Source: Dipteris shenzhenensis
Lineage: Eukaryota > Polypodiophyta > Polypodiopsida > Gleicheniales
NCBI GenBank assembly: GCA_047967505.1
Contig: CM106538.1
Length of the DNA: 64,000 nt
Reading direction: 5' to 3' (one strand)
How positions within the stretch are numbered: the first letter of the stretch is position 1; every line of letters starts with the position of its first letter. The position numbers were made by a program, and so were the translations under genes. The notes under the pieces were generated by a model that did not search any database, was not told the origin of the DNA, and saw only the letters and a list, made by a program, of their open reading frames with translations. Shown here in pieces: positions 1 through 9,060 of this stretch.

Positions 1-330
1 ATCTCCTCAATCTGCTCCTAGATTCACTCAATCATCCTATGTGGCTTTTCCACCACCTAACTATGCTTGTGGGCACCTAACTGTGCCTCTAGCACTCACA
101 CATAGAAACATAAGGTGTGCCTGAGGCATACACCTTGAGATATCCCAACATTCAGCTCCACTTCCACTAGAAATAGCGATACCAACAAAAATAGCCATGA
201 AAGGAGTACAGCTCAAACTCAGGGAGTTTGTTTGCCAAATATCATCACGAGACAGGGTTACCATTGAGTGTCTCAATGAAGCTAAGCCTCACTACTTCAG
301 GTTTAAGTTTCATGCATCATGCATGACCAC
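1..330. other. Flank left of the solo LTR, no gene seen
   Basis: Non-repetitive DNA to the left of the solo LTR. The short open frames here have no recognisable motif. The sequence resumes to the right of the LTR at 996, so 1-335 and 996 onward were contiguous before that insertion. It may be part of the gypsy element's neighbourhood, but nothing visible proves this. Confidence 0.5.
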
Positions 331-335
331 AAACA

Positions 336-990
336 TGTAAGAAAATAGTACGCAGCGGAAGATAACAACAAAACGCAAGTACACGATGGAAAGCTGGAGA
401 GAATACAAAAATTCTGATATACCAAACTGCTGATACAACTGATGGTTGGCTGTCCACCCGTGCGCTCTACAGACAGAGCTTCGATGGTGATCTAGACAGA
501 TGCTGGACGGAGGACTATGAGCGTGAAGAACTGGTGATCTGATGATAGGGGGTGGCCACTTATATAGTGTAAGTGGTTGACGGTCGGCCCTGTAATAGGC
601 AGTCGGCCTAATAGACAGTCGGCCTGGAAGACCACCGACCCTTCAGAAAACATGCCGGCGGGTAGATGAAGGATCGCCCCCGGACCCTGCCGCTGGGGGC
701 TTTGCCCCCAGACCCCCACCGGGGGCCTGCGCCCCCCGGACCCCCTGCTATCGGGGGGGCTATCGCCCCCCCGAACCCCCCCTTTGTGCAGACGGGTATC
801 TACTCTTGGCTCCTAAGCCGTCTCATAACCATCTGGTCTACTCTAAGACCCCTTCCAGTGTCTAAACTGGGGATCCCTCCCAATATCTGATACCCATCAT
901 GGCTTCTCCTCATATGGGGGCCTTACAACATTGGGTACACAGAATATTGGTGGGCTACATGAGAGGTGGACATTTGAGCTAACTCTAACA
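336..990 (-). mobile_element. Solo LTR, copia-A-related family
   Basis: On the minus strand the LTR starts TGTTAGAG at 990 and ends TTTTCTTACA at 336. It is flanked on both sides by the 5-bp TSD AAACA (331-335 and 991-995). It aligns along its length with the copia-A LTRs at 21431, 26227, 56120 and 60477: same TGTTAGA start, CTCTCATGTA, GTAAGGCCC then CATATGAGGAGAAG, CATCGAAGCT, GAGCGCACGG, TTGTATCAG and the TTCTTACA end. A TATA box (CTATATAAG on the minus strand) lies near 559-567. There is no PBS next to 336 and no polypurine tract next to 990, so the internal part has been lost, probably by LTR-LTR recombination. It differs from copia-A by a GC-rich hairpin block at about 640-780. Confidence 0.9.
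690..775. repeat. Three consecutive GC-rich perfect hairpins inside the solo LTR
   Basis: Three inverted repeats follow each other: CTGGGGGC with GCCCCCAG (693-711, loop TTT), CCGGGGGC with GCCCCCCGG (about 719-739), and TCGGGGGGGC with GCCCCCCCGA (751-774). They lie upstream of the LTR's TATA box in element orientation, that is, in the U3 region. The copia-A LTRs in this window lack this block. Confidence 0.85.
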
Positions 991-995
991 AAACA

Positions 996-1675
996 GGTGG
1001 GGGTGTGAGGGCTCTCAGGGAGTTTGAGCCCCAAATCACCCAAGCCTAGGAGTGGCGAGGCTAACACAAGTGCTATTTGGGAACCGGTTAGGACCACCTC
1101 CTAATACCATGTTTGTCCCAAGCTCTTTAATATGGTTAAAACAAGTGCTATTTTCGCTAGTAGGGAGAGTCGGTAAGAATAGCAATATGCCTTGGTGCCC
1201 TACGAGCCCAAGAACCCATGGTTGTAAAGTGAGGGAGAGTGCTAAAAAGGAAAAGGGTTGGCCCTCCCTTCAAAAGGTGACATGTATAAAAGGCCAAAGG
1301 GTCGACTTTGGTCTTCATTGTTGTTTGCACAAGTTTGAATACAAGCTCCCTCTTCTCTTCCAAGAGAGTGTTTTGGGTGTTATCTTGTTTCCATTGTAGT
1401 TCCTTTGTGGTTGTCACTCTATACCCCTTCACTCCCTTCTCCTTCTTCCCTTCCTCCTCGTCCCTTCTCCCTCCTTCTCCCTCTCCCCTTCCCTCTTTCC
1501 CTTCCCTCTTTCTCGCGTGAAACCACATTGCAACAATCCAGAGGCTGCTTGAGTGACACTTGCAGATGGATCGTGCTATGCATTTCTCCCACAAGGAGTA
1601 GCCAAGAGTGGTAGCTCTGTTGGCATATCTTCAACTACCCCAAGACACTTGAGTCACCATTGAGACCACACTACA
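996..1675 (+). mobile_element. Probable 5' LTR region of the gypsy element, left edge not determined
   Basis: The stretch ends ...CTACA at 1675, five bases before a tRNA-Asp-type PBS, as expected for the 3' end of a 5' LTR. It contains a TATA-like box (TATAAAAGG, about 1274-1282) followed by pyrimidine-rich DNA at 1430-1515, as in an LTR R/U5. I could not find its TG start with a TSD, nor a second copy of it downstream in the window, so the boundary is open. Confidence 0.45.
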
Positions 1676-1679
1676 TTTT

Positions 1680-1697
1680 TGGCACCATTGCCGAGGA
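1680..1697 (+). other. Primer binding site, tRNA-Asp type, decayed
   Basis: TGGCACCATTGCCGAGG corresponds to the TGGCGCCGTTGCCGGGG primer site of many plant gypsy elements (Athila-type elements use tRNA-Asp), with G-to-A changes at CpG and CpNpG positions. It lies five bases after a CA, as expected for the LTR/PBS junction. Confidence 0.7.
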
Positions 1698-1813
1698 GAA
1701 AAGGCATGCTTTTGCATTTGCACTTGTCTCCCTTCGATATATTCCCATTGCACAAGTTTTCAAGCTTACCTTGGAGCTTGTTAGTGGAGTTGTAGGAGAG
1801 AAGAGAGGTGGAA

Positions 1814-1842
1814 AAAGAGAGAGAGAGAGAGAGAGAGAGAGG
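1814..1842. repeat. (GA)n microsatellite
   Basis: About 14 GA dinucleotides in the leader downstream of the gypsy PBS. Confidence 0.95.
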
Positions 1843-3130
1843 ACAGAAATCTATTTTTTCATGTAGGAATGCCATTTTTTAGCTTGGGAAGCTCATTTTG
1901 GATGCTTTTTGGAGTTTCAAGTTGATAGGAACTTAGTAGGCTTGATTGCTATGCTGTGTGTAGTGTCTAATCACCTTTAAAAAAAACAAAACTAAGGATT
2001 TTTGTCAAGTTTTGAAGTAGTTTCATGTTCTAGAACTTCCCTTTTCTGAGTTTTTGCATTTTGACTTTCAAAAAGTGTTTGTTTTCTGGTTTTTTTTTCA
2101 TTGAGTAGGTAGATTAGGTGTGTAGCACCCCCCACTACAAAAAATCATGAGCAGAAACTGCAAAATCCTCATAAATCACCAAATCTCAGTCGGCGAAACT
2201 GTGTCTGACTACCTTGCTGAGTCAACGCTGTAGCCGTATTGCATCGAGCAATTTCCCCACTGATCGGCATGTTAGTCGAATTCCATCGGGGTCAAACTTC
2301 ATTGACCCAGTGCTGTAACACTTCCCCACTGACCTAACATGGTTTACCCCACCGACCGGAGTTAATGCTTGTCAGAGTTCCTTCTGCACTGATCTAACAA
2401 GTCGTTGACCGATGCTGTAGTGTTTCCTCACCAACCGTTGCTATCTTACTATCCTGCCGCTGGTGCGGTGAACCCTCCCCTTCATCCGTGGTCATAATCA
2501 TTCCCCTCTGCCGTCGCGTTACTCCATTGCATCGCTTGTCGCTATGCAATACTGCCATCTAGTGTTTTCGGCTTACCCCACCATCATCGCTATACTATCC
2601 TGCCAAGTCCTTATCTTGCCGTCCAACGTCATACCATATCCTACGCCCGTGGGGATATCCCTTCCGACCAATTGTACTGACCACGTGGCAACTATTTTCC
2701 TACCGATCATCGACATATATCCATCACGCTGACCGGTGCTATTTCCTTATTCCGTTGATCATCGCTGAAAGATTATGCCATCGCCCATCTCCGAAACCAT
2801 ACTACACTGCCCGTCACTATACCGTAGCCCATTGATCAATGCCGTAGAGTTATCCTGCTGACTGATGTGATACCTCTGGGGTAGCTAAGTAATTAATAGA
2901 AAATTCCAGAACCTCAGTTCATCTTGGGTATCCCCAGCCAGAGGCATCCCACATGCACTTAAGGTTCGGAAGGATTTTGCTAAAGGGTCCAGTGTCAGAA
3001 GAAAGCGCGTTGAGCTACGCTTAGCCCACCCTCCATCCTAGTTGGGAGTCTAGAAGCTTGATCCCCAGCCTCCACTCATTCATAGGCCCCCATCTAGACA
3101 TTCCCTTGAGTTCATACAAAATAGAGAGCA
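1843..3130 (+). other. Leader between gypsy PBS and gag, no coding sequence recognised
   Basis: About 1.3 kb without a recognisable domain. From about 2160 to 2880 it has an odd composition with many variants of short phrases such as CCGACC, CATCGCCG and ACTGATC. A similar texture recurs at about 10190-10500 in the 3' part of the same element. Confidence 0.5.
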
Positions 3131-3762
3131 ATGCAAGACTCCTCAGGTCCAAGGGCATCGGAAGCCCCCTTCATGAATGTAGCCTCTCCCAACTCTCCTG
3201 CACCTTCGGTTGCATCCAAGCTTAAAGGTACGTTCTCTAATATGTTCTACCACTTAGGACGAACAGAGTCGGCGGACATGGAAAATCTCTTTGCCGACAT
3301 GTCCATAGGAAGGGATGCTAGCAACATACCATTCCTGAGCCATAGACTGGGATAGATACTACCTTTGCCAATCTAGGTTCCTCCTCCTACACCAAACCGG
3401 GATAGATCCATGGATGAGGGAACTCCACAGACAAGACCTGAGTTGAGGGGATACTATGAACTTCCAAAGTGGAATGCCTTATGGCCCTCTAATAGTCTCG
3501 GCCCCACCAACCTTCATAAACCTTGGGGCACCGCAGTGCCCACCCTATTGCCCGCAGCATGGGACCAATGTTACCATGCCTCGGGACCCCCCACCTTCAG
3601 GAGTCCATCCCTTCCTATCTATACCAGTTGCACCAATGAATGCAGACATGGGTACTTCTGTCCCGATGTCAACACTAGCAACTACATGGACACCACCACC
3701 TGGGCCAGGCCCATCCCCGTTGTGACCCATCAAGCCCCTAGCAACACCCTCTAGTAGCTGCT
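3131..3762 (+). pseudogene. gag: Gypsy gag N-terminal proline-rich part
   Basis: The most coherent frame runs from about 3456 to 3725 and is rich in Pro, Ser and Thr, ending in a PPPGPGPSPL-type tail just before a stop. The next frame, from 3766, carries the gag core. A low-complexity proline-rich linker before the capsid core is common in plant gypsy gag proteins. There is no recognisable catalytic motif. Assignment to gag rests on position and composition. Confidence 0.4.
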
Positions 3763-3765
3763 CAA

Positions 3766-4478
3766 ATGGTGTTGATTGATGAGGCTATGCATATTTTGGT
3801 GAACGCCCTAGGAAGGGCGGCAACACCACCACCACCCACCCCAGTGTTCCCTATAGGAATGGCATATCCCTTGAGAAGCCATCCCATAGCCATTTCCAAG
3901 CTAATGACCAAATTCCTCGGAGAAGGAGACCCAGTCTCCCATATGGAAAGGTTCGAGCAGATTTGTGAAGCCTTTGGTGCACCAGGCGACCTTGAAATGG
4001 CCAATGCATTCGGCCTTAGCCTAGACGCCAAGGCAGGTCAATGGTATAGGGCTCTCACCCCAGAGGAAAAGATCAACTCGGAGACATTGAGAAAGGCTTT
4101 TATTGTGGGATTCGCTCCCAGTGGCCATAAATGGAACCCGATCAACCAACTGTATGGGGTAAAACAAAATGACAAAGAATCCCTGAGGGATTATATTGCG
4201 AGGATTAAGCACCTCAATGCCCGCTGTGAACCCTATGAGCGAATGAGCAATGACTATTGCCTCGCTTCCTTATCGGGTTAGCAAACCCAAAGCTACACGA
4301 CCACCTTATGGTGACGAATCCCACCTCCTTCGATCTATGCAACAAGGTGGCCATCCGTATATGTGACAATATGATGGACAAAGTGTATTCGGACAAGGCC
4401 TCAGCCCCCTCCAAAGTCGCCCCCTCAGTTAGGTCCTCGAGTGTAGAGTCAAGCAAGAAGGAGGCTTATGAGCCTTAA
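3766..4478 (+). pseudogene. gag: Gypsy gag, retrotransposon gag (capsid-like) domain, frameshifted
   Basis: The protein has the typical plant Ty3/gypsy gag core: a FLGEGDPVSHMERFEQI start, then AKAGQWYRALTPEEKINSE, then a KQNDKESLRDYIARIKHL segment. This domain assembles into the particle that packages element RNA. The frame starting at 3766 stops near 4279. A one-base shift at about 4262-4275 continues the protein as FLIGLANPKLHDHL through to 4478. The start is set by open frame only; the true start lies upstream in the proline-rich part. Confidence 0.85.
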
Positions 4479-4589
4479 AGCTTAGATGTGAGTGAGCTAG
4501 CCTCCAATTTGTTCGAGCAGCTAGTTCAGCAATGGAGAGTAGGAACCTCCAAAGAGGTGCCGAGAAACCCCCACTTGTTCCCACGAAGA

Positions 4590-5335
4590 GACAATGTCTA
4601 GTGCGGGGTATGCAATGGCAACCACCCCTCCAATGAGTGCCCATGCCTAAGGGCAAGGCCGGCACTCTATTGTGCACACTGCCATAGGTGGGGAAACCAT
4701 GATACCTCCCAATGTCGATTTTCGAGGTCCCTTCCCCAACCCATGTATCAAATGTGACCCCCATTGGCCCTCACAGGCCCGCCAAACCCCTGGATCTCAC
4801 AAGGTGGCCCTATGGCTAGCTCTAGCTAGTACCAGGCCCAGCCAACTCCACTGCCTCCACCCATACTAGGTCCCCAGCCCCCGCTACCTTGCATCGCCCC
4901 AATCAATCAAGTGTTGGTTGAAGAGTTTCCCAACGACTGGGAGGAAACGGACCCTAATCATGGACCTCATGATTATTACCCCTACGAGGAAGGGAGTGGA
5001 GCCTTAGCTCACTACCTCCCACCAGAGGATCAACAAGTCCTCGTATTCCAGATCGCCCTCGTAAATGCAAAACCGAGAGATCTGAACTCAATTGCTCGGA
5101 GGCCCCCGCTCCAATGTTATACCTGCCAAGGTCCCCATAGAGAAAGTGAATGCCCCTACCGAGGCACTTCAAACCCATCGGTGTCCTATTTCAAATGCCA
5201 GGGCCCACATTTATTGAAGGACTATCCATACAAGGATCGTATGCCCAACACCCCAATCGTAACCAACCCCACTCCCTTGTGCGTAGGATGTGGCACGGAG
5301 CATCTATTTCAGGACTATCCCACGAGAAGGCCAAC
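4590..5335 (+). pseudogene. gag: Gypsy gag/nucleocapsid with five zinc-knuckle-like motifs
   Basis: Five CCHC-like motifs occur in series: CGVCNGNHPSNEC (about 4600), CAHCHRWGNHDTSQC (about 4675), CYTCQGPHRESEC (about 5114), and two decayed ones, FKCQGPHLLKDYP and CVGCGTEHLFQDYP, whose last Cys became Tyr. Knuckles of this kind bind the element's RNA. Spacing is mostly CX2CX3HX4C rather than the usual CX2CX4HX4C. The motifs are not all in one frame, so indels have broken the region. It continues the gag core at 3766-4478. Confidence 0.7.
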
Positions 5336-5435
5336 CACTCCACTCACCCCGCCAAAGAGCACTAGCCTCAATCTGCTCAGCATCGAACAAGGCCAAGTGG
5401 TTGTACTGCCACTACAAGTCATTACCAGAATGTAG

Positions 5436-6350
5436 GCTAAGGCACTAGGCAAGGCCATGAAGAAGCTCACCAAGAAGGGTAAGGTATCCCCATTTTTCGG
5501 TCCCGAGATTCCTCCACAGTCTCTAACTCGTTCCAAGAAGGCCATTCAAGTAGGTGACGGATCTGATCAGGTGTTCATCTAGGACGGTTTCGATGAGGAG
5601 ACGGCTACCCTTGCCACCTCCTCTGCTTCTAAACAGTCTTCCATCCAGGGTGACCTTGAGGTACCTCCTATTCTGGAAGTAAACAAACCAGTGCAAGCTC
5701 AGGGCCTGGCACCGCTCCCACCTATAAAGAGACCTATCCTAACCCGGTCTTAGAAAATCAATGCATAAAGGATTCCCAGAACTTGGTGCATGAGTGCTAG
5801 GATAAGTTCGAGCATCCACTAAAGGCCAGTAGGCGATCAGATACTATCCATCTAGCCCACCCGATGGGGCATCAAGGAGCGAAATTGCTCAAGGTCCCAC
5901 AAAGAGTGGAGGAAGAAGAACACCTCAGCTTGGAGCAGTCAGAAGCTCTAGATTTGATCCAGAAGATGTTCCAAGAGGACCTAGTGCTGCATAACCTCCA
6001 AGATGAGGGAGACTTGTATGGCTTCGATGACATGTTGTCCATGGAGGAAGAAGCTTCACTAGAACCCTATGAAAGTGCCAGATTGGCTGCCTTCCTATCT
6101 ATTGAAGTGAAAATGTCGATCACGTCCTTGGTAAGAGGAGATCCCATCCTATGGCATGATCTGTCCAATTGGATGAACAGACCGTTCCCACCTCCATCCC
6201 CTGCCAGCAACCAATCAATGCTAGATATGGGGCAGAACCTACCCAAGATTCCCATCAACCCCCCATCAACAAGCTAGGCCAGTATTTCGAGGGTGATGAC
6301 ACAAATGCCTCAATCCCCATAGTCTACCAAAACCAGAAGGTGGAAACATC
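5436..6350 (+). pseudogene. Gypsy gag-protease linker region, acidic
   Basis: Broken open frames between the knuckles and the protease. The longest (5864-6277) encodes an acidic stretch rich in Glu and Asp with no domain I recognise. It sits where plant gypsy elements carry a variable linker between gag and protease. Function unknown. Confidence 0.4.
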
Positions 6351-6700
6351 CTAGATGGGGGAGTTGGAGTGAGTGTCTACACCAAGGAATGCTAGGGAAA
6401 ATGGGGGAAACCAGCACTTGAGCAAACCCATCTGGTAGTAAAGCTAGCCGATGGAGGAACTGCTGAACCTCTGGGAGTACTCACTGGCATAGACATTAAG
6501 GTGTTTGGATTCATGTACCCCATCAGATTCATGGTCATGGATTTCACTTAGCCCAGATATGAAGCTATCCTAGGCAGACCCTTCTTGTTGCGAATGTCCA
6601 GACTCATGCATGGCTGGCGTAATGATAATATCTACTTGCGGCACGAGGAGCAAACCATGAGAGTGGACCTGCATACCTACAAGGCCCACCCATTGTCAAG
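6351..6700 (+). pseudogene. pol: Gypsy aspartic protease (retropepsin)
   Basis: The active-site segment reads LDGGVGVSVYT (catalytic Asp at 6354-6356; the usual D-S/T-G is here D-G-G). About 60 codons later comes the flap and hydrophobic core, then AILGRPFLLRM, the conserved ILGRPFL motif of plant gypsy proteases. The enzyme would cut the gag-pol polyprotein. Stops at the TAG after KEC and in DFT-stop-PRYEAIL inactivate it; the second fits CAG to TAG. Confidence 0.8.
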
Positions 6701-7099
6701 GCACCTCTTTGCTACAATCGCTAACACTACCACCCAAACCACCTCCGTAAAACTATTCCAACCCTGTGACAAGGGAGAGGATGAGAAGGAGTCTGACAAC
6801 TTCTGGTATGCACCTCTTCTCGAGCCAGAATTCGTGCAGAACTGGATGCACATCTTGGCCAACATAGATGTCCCAGAAAGAGTAGGGTTTCAGATCACCA
6901 CCCCAGAACTCACGGGTCTGACCCCGGTGGTTCCCCTAAGGATGTTCAACCTACTCAAACCTCTAGAGGTAAGCAAGGGAACAGTAAGGGTAAAATCAGA
7001 TCTTCACTGGTTGACCTACGTAGGCACCATGATCACCCACCATGAGTTCTCCTCTAACTAGGGAAATAGGGGCCAAAAGATCTTGAGAGGATAGTTGTT

Positions 7100-7445
7100 C
7101 ACAAGGATATGATGGACCAGCCCCGGTGAAGGAAGTAAACTTAGCCCCGGAAGGGCAGGACCCACAACCCGTATTTTTCACTGATGAACTCACTCCAAGT
7201 AAGGAGAATGCCTTAATAGCTCTCCTACGGGAATATAAGGACTGCATGGCTTGGAAGTACACGAACATGAAAGGAGTACCTGCCATAGTAGTATAGCATA
7301 AAATCCCCATGATGGATGATGCCAGGCTAGTACGGCAATGCCTCTATCCTATGAATCCTAAATACCTACTCATAATGAGGGAAGAAATCTAGAAACTCAT
7401 AGATGCAGGATTCATCTATGAGATTGAGCATATAGACTGGGCATA
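7100..7445 (+). pseudogene. pol: Gypsy reverse transcriptase, N-terminal stump only
   Basis: The frame carries the conserved lead-in to plant gypsy RT: LTPSKENALIALLREYKDCMAWKY split over a few residues, then HKIPMMDDARLVRQ and KLIDAGFIYEIE. It then stops matching at about 7440. The YXDD catalytic motif, the rest of RT and all of RNase H are absent. The next recognisable sequence, from 7470, is already integrase. The element therefore cannot copy its RNA. Confidence 0.8.
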
Positions 7446-7469
7446 CTACGAAGATGCATATGCAAACAC

Positions 7470-8367
7470 GAATACATCGAGGTGCTTGAAGAAGCCCGCT
7501 CAGGAATCACAGGAGGCCATTTTTCTGTTGAGGTTACAGCGCGTAAAGTGTTGCAAGCTGGTCTCTAGTGGCCAACACTCTTTAGAGATGCAATCGAATT
7601 CGTCAAACGATGTGACCCTTACCAACGCATCCAAATCCCACATAGGGCATACATGATGCCCCTGACCGAAATCCTTGTTGACCAACCCTTTGAGAAGTGG
7701 GGTGTTGATTTCATTGGTCCCATAAGCCCAGCCACCGCTAAGGGGACCGGGGCATGATACATCATCCTAGCCACTGATTACTTCACCCAATGGGTAGAAG
7801 GAAGGGTCACAGTAAAGGCTGATGCAAGATCCATTGCCAAGTTCTTATATGAACAAGTCATCACGTGGTTTGGATGCCCATTGGAGTTAGTCAGTGACCC
7901 AAGGAATTCACTTCCTCAACGCAACCATAGCAATCCTAAAAAGTGAGTTCATGATCATTCATAAGAAGTCAACGCCATATTACCCCAAAGCAAATGGCTT
8001 GGCCGAAAGCTCCAACAAAACTTGTTGTAAGATTATCACATGTACGGTAGAAGCCACTCGTATTGACTGGGCGCACAAGCTCATAGCAGTGTTATGGGCC
8101 TACAGGACCTCCTATAAGGTGGCAACACATTGTACCCCCTTCAAGTTAGCCTTTGGGGTAGATGCAATAATGCCAATGGAGTATGTAGTGCATAGCCTCC
8201 GTCTTGCTGCCATAAAGGAAAGACTCACAGAAAATGCATTAGCCGAGAGGCTAGTGGACCTTGAAAAGCTAGAAGAGACAAGGTTACGAGCAGCCTACGC
8301 TCTCTATGTAGAAAAGGCCGGGCATAAAAATGGTTCGACTGCAACCTCAAGAACAAGGACCTGGTAG
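7470..8367 (+). pseudogene. pol: Gypsy integrase, zinc-binding and catalytic core
   Basis: Starting at EYIEVLEEARSGITGGHFS the frame holds the H/H-C-C zinc-binding region (second Cys lost: CDPYQR instead of CDPCQR). The core follows with WGVDFIGPISP (first Asp) and LATDYFTQWVE. A frameshift at about 7895 moves the protein to the frame starting at 7894, with KSTPYYPKANGLAESSNKT (catalytic Glu region), WAYRTSYKVATHCTPFKL and the MPMEYV segment. Integrase would join element cDNA to host DNA. The second catalytic Asp region (about 7900) is damaged by indels. Confidence 0.88.
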
Positions 8368-8790
8368 AAGGAGACTTGGCACTCCTGTACGATGTTCGCA
8401 ACACCAAACGTAAGATTAATACTGAGGTATGGGTTCGTACTACGTCGTTGAGATCACCCCCCAAGGGGTGTTCCAAATAGCCACCCTTGATGGAACAAAA
8501 TTGAATAGCTACTTAAACAGAAGTAAATTGAAAAGATACTACAAACGACTCACTATCTCCACCCTCCAAGCCGTGCATAGAGAAAAGGAGCTCAAGGAAA
8601 AGGTGGCCAAGATGAAGCACCAGGCCATTGAGGAAGCCAAAACCTATAATGCTAAGATCCGACAGTGTAGACAAATGACCCTTTTTAAGGCAATGATTGA
8701 ACAGATGCAACCAATGGATGAACTAACAATAGAGCCAGCTAGGTTGCTTGTTCATCTACTACAGGTACCGCGCATGCACATCAAAGCACT
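8368..8790 (+). pseudogene. pol: Gypsy integrase C-terminal domain and lysine-rich tail
   Basis: The frame from 8429 reads YVVEITPQGVFQIATLDG and NRSKLKRYY, the usual integrase C-terminal fold and final Lys/Arg tract. After this the same frame continues with a charged helical segment (KELKEKVAKMKHQAIEEAKT) of unknown function. It leads directly into the retropepsin-like domain at 8780. It is shifted relative to the catalytic core at 7894-8367. Confidence 0.7.
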
Positions 8791-9060
8791 CGTGGACCCA
8801 AGAGTGAAGAGCCACAATTCATCTCCCAAGAGGTATAGGAAAAGCTATAGGTACCCCTAACCCTCACCATTGCCTCAATAAGAGCTATAAACGGCCAACT
8901 CTTGCAAACCTTGGGCTATGTAAATCTAAGTCTAATGGTTGTTTGCCAAGCTATGGATATACGCTTTTATGTTCTCCCTACAGAAGCCACCGAAGAGCAG
9001 ATTATTCTAGGAAGAACCTGGTGCTACGCCGTCAATTGCCAAGTCGACTGGTGTGCCTGA
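8778..9060 (+). pseudogene. Second retropepsin-like aspartic protease domain, downstream of integrase
   Basis: HIKALVD (active-site strand; the following S/T-G is replaced by PR) is followed after a one-base shift by FISQEV and EKL, then VPLTLTIASIRAING, QLLQTLGYVNLSL, DIRFYVLP and IILGRTW. This is the order of a plant retropepsin: ALVDSGA, HNFIS, the flap, and ILGR-W. Two TAG stops lie in the EKL region, both fitting CAG to TAG. Gypsy elements normally have one protease, upstream of RT, and that one is present here at 6351. This domain may be the start of another element's gag-pol, or a captured extra domain. Confidence 0.7.

Noticed and set aside
928-935. Solo LTR ending at 927 or 930 (TGTAAG...CTTACA ends)
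   Set aside because: No TSD at that boundary, whereas extension to 990 gives the family start TGTTAGA and a perfect AAACA duplication.
1157-1634. Open frames of 60-145 codons on both strands around 1.2-1.6 kb
   Set aside because: They cross a pyrimidine-rich low-complexity tract in the probable LTR and contain no domain.
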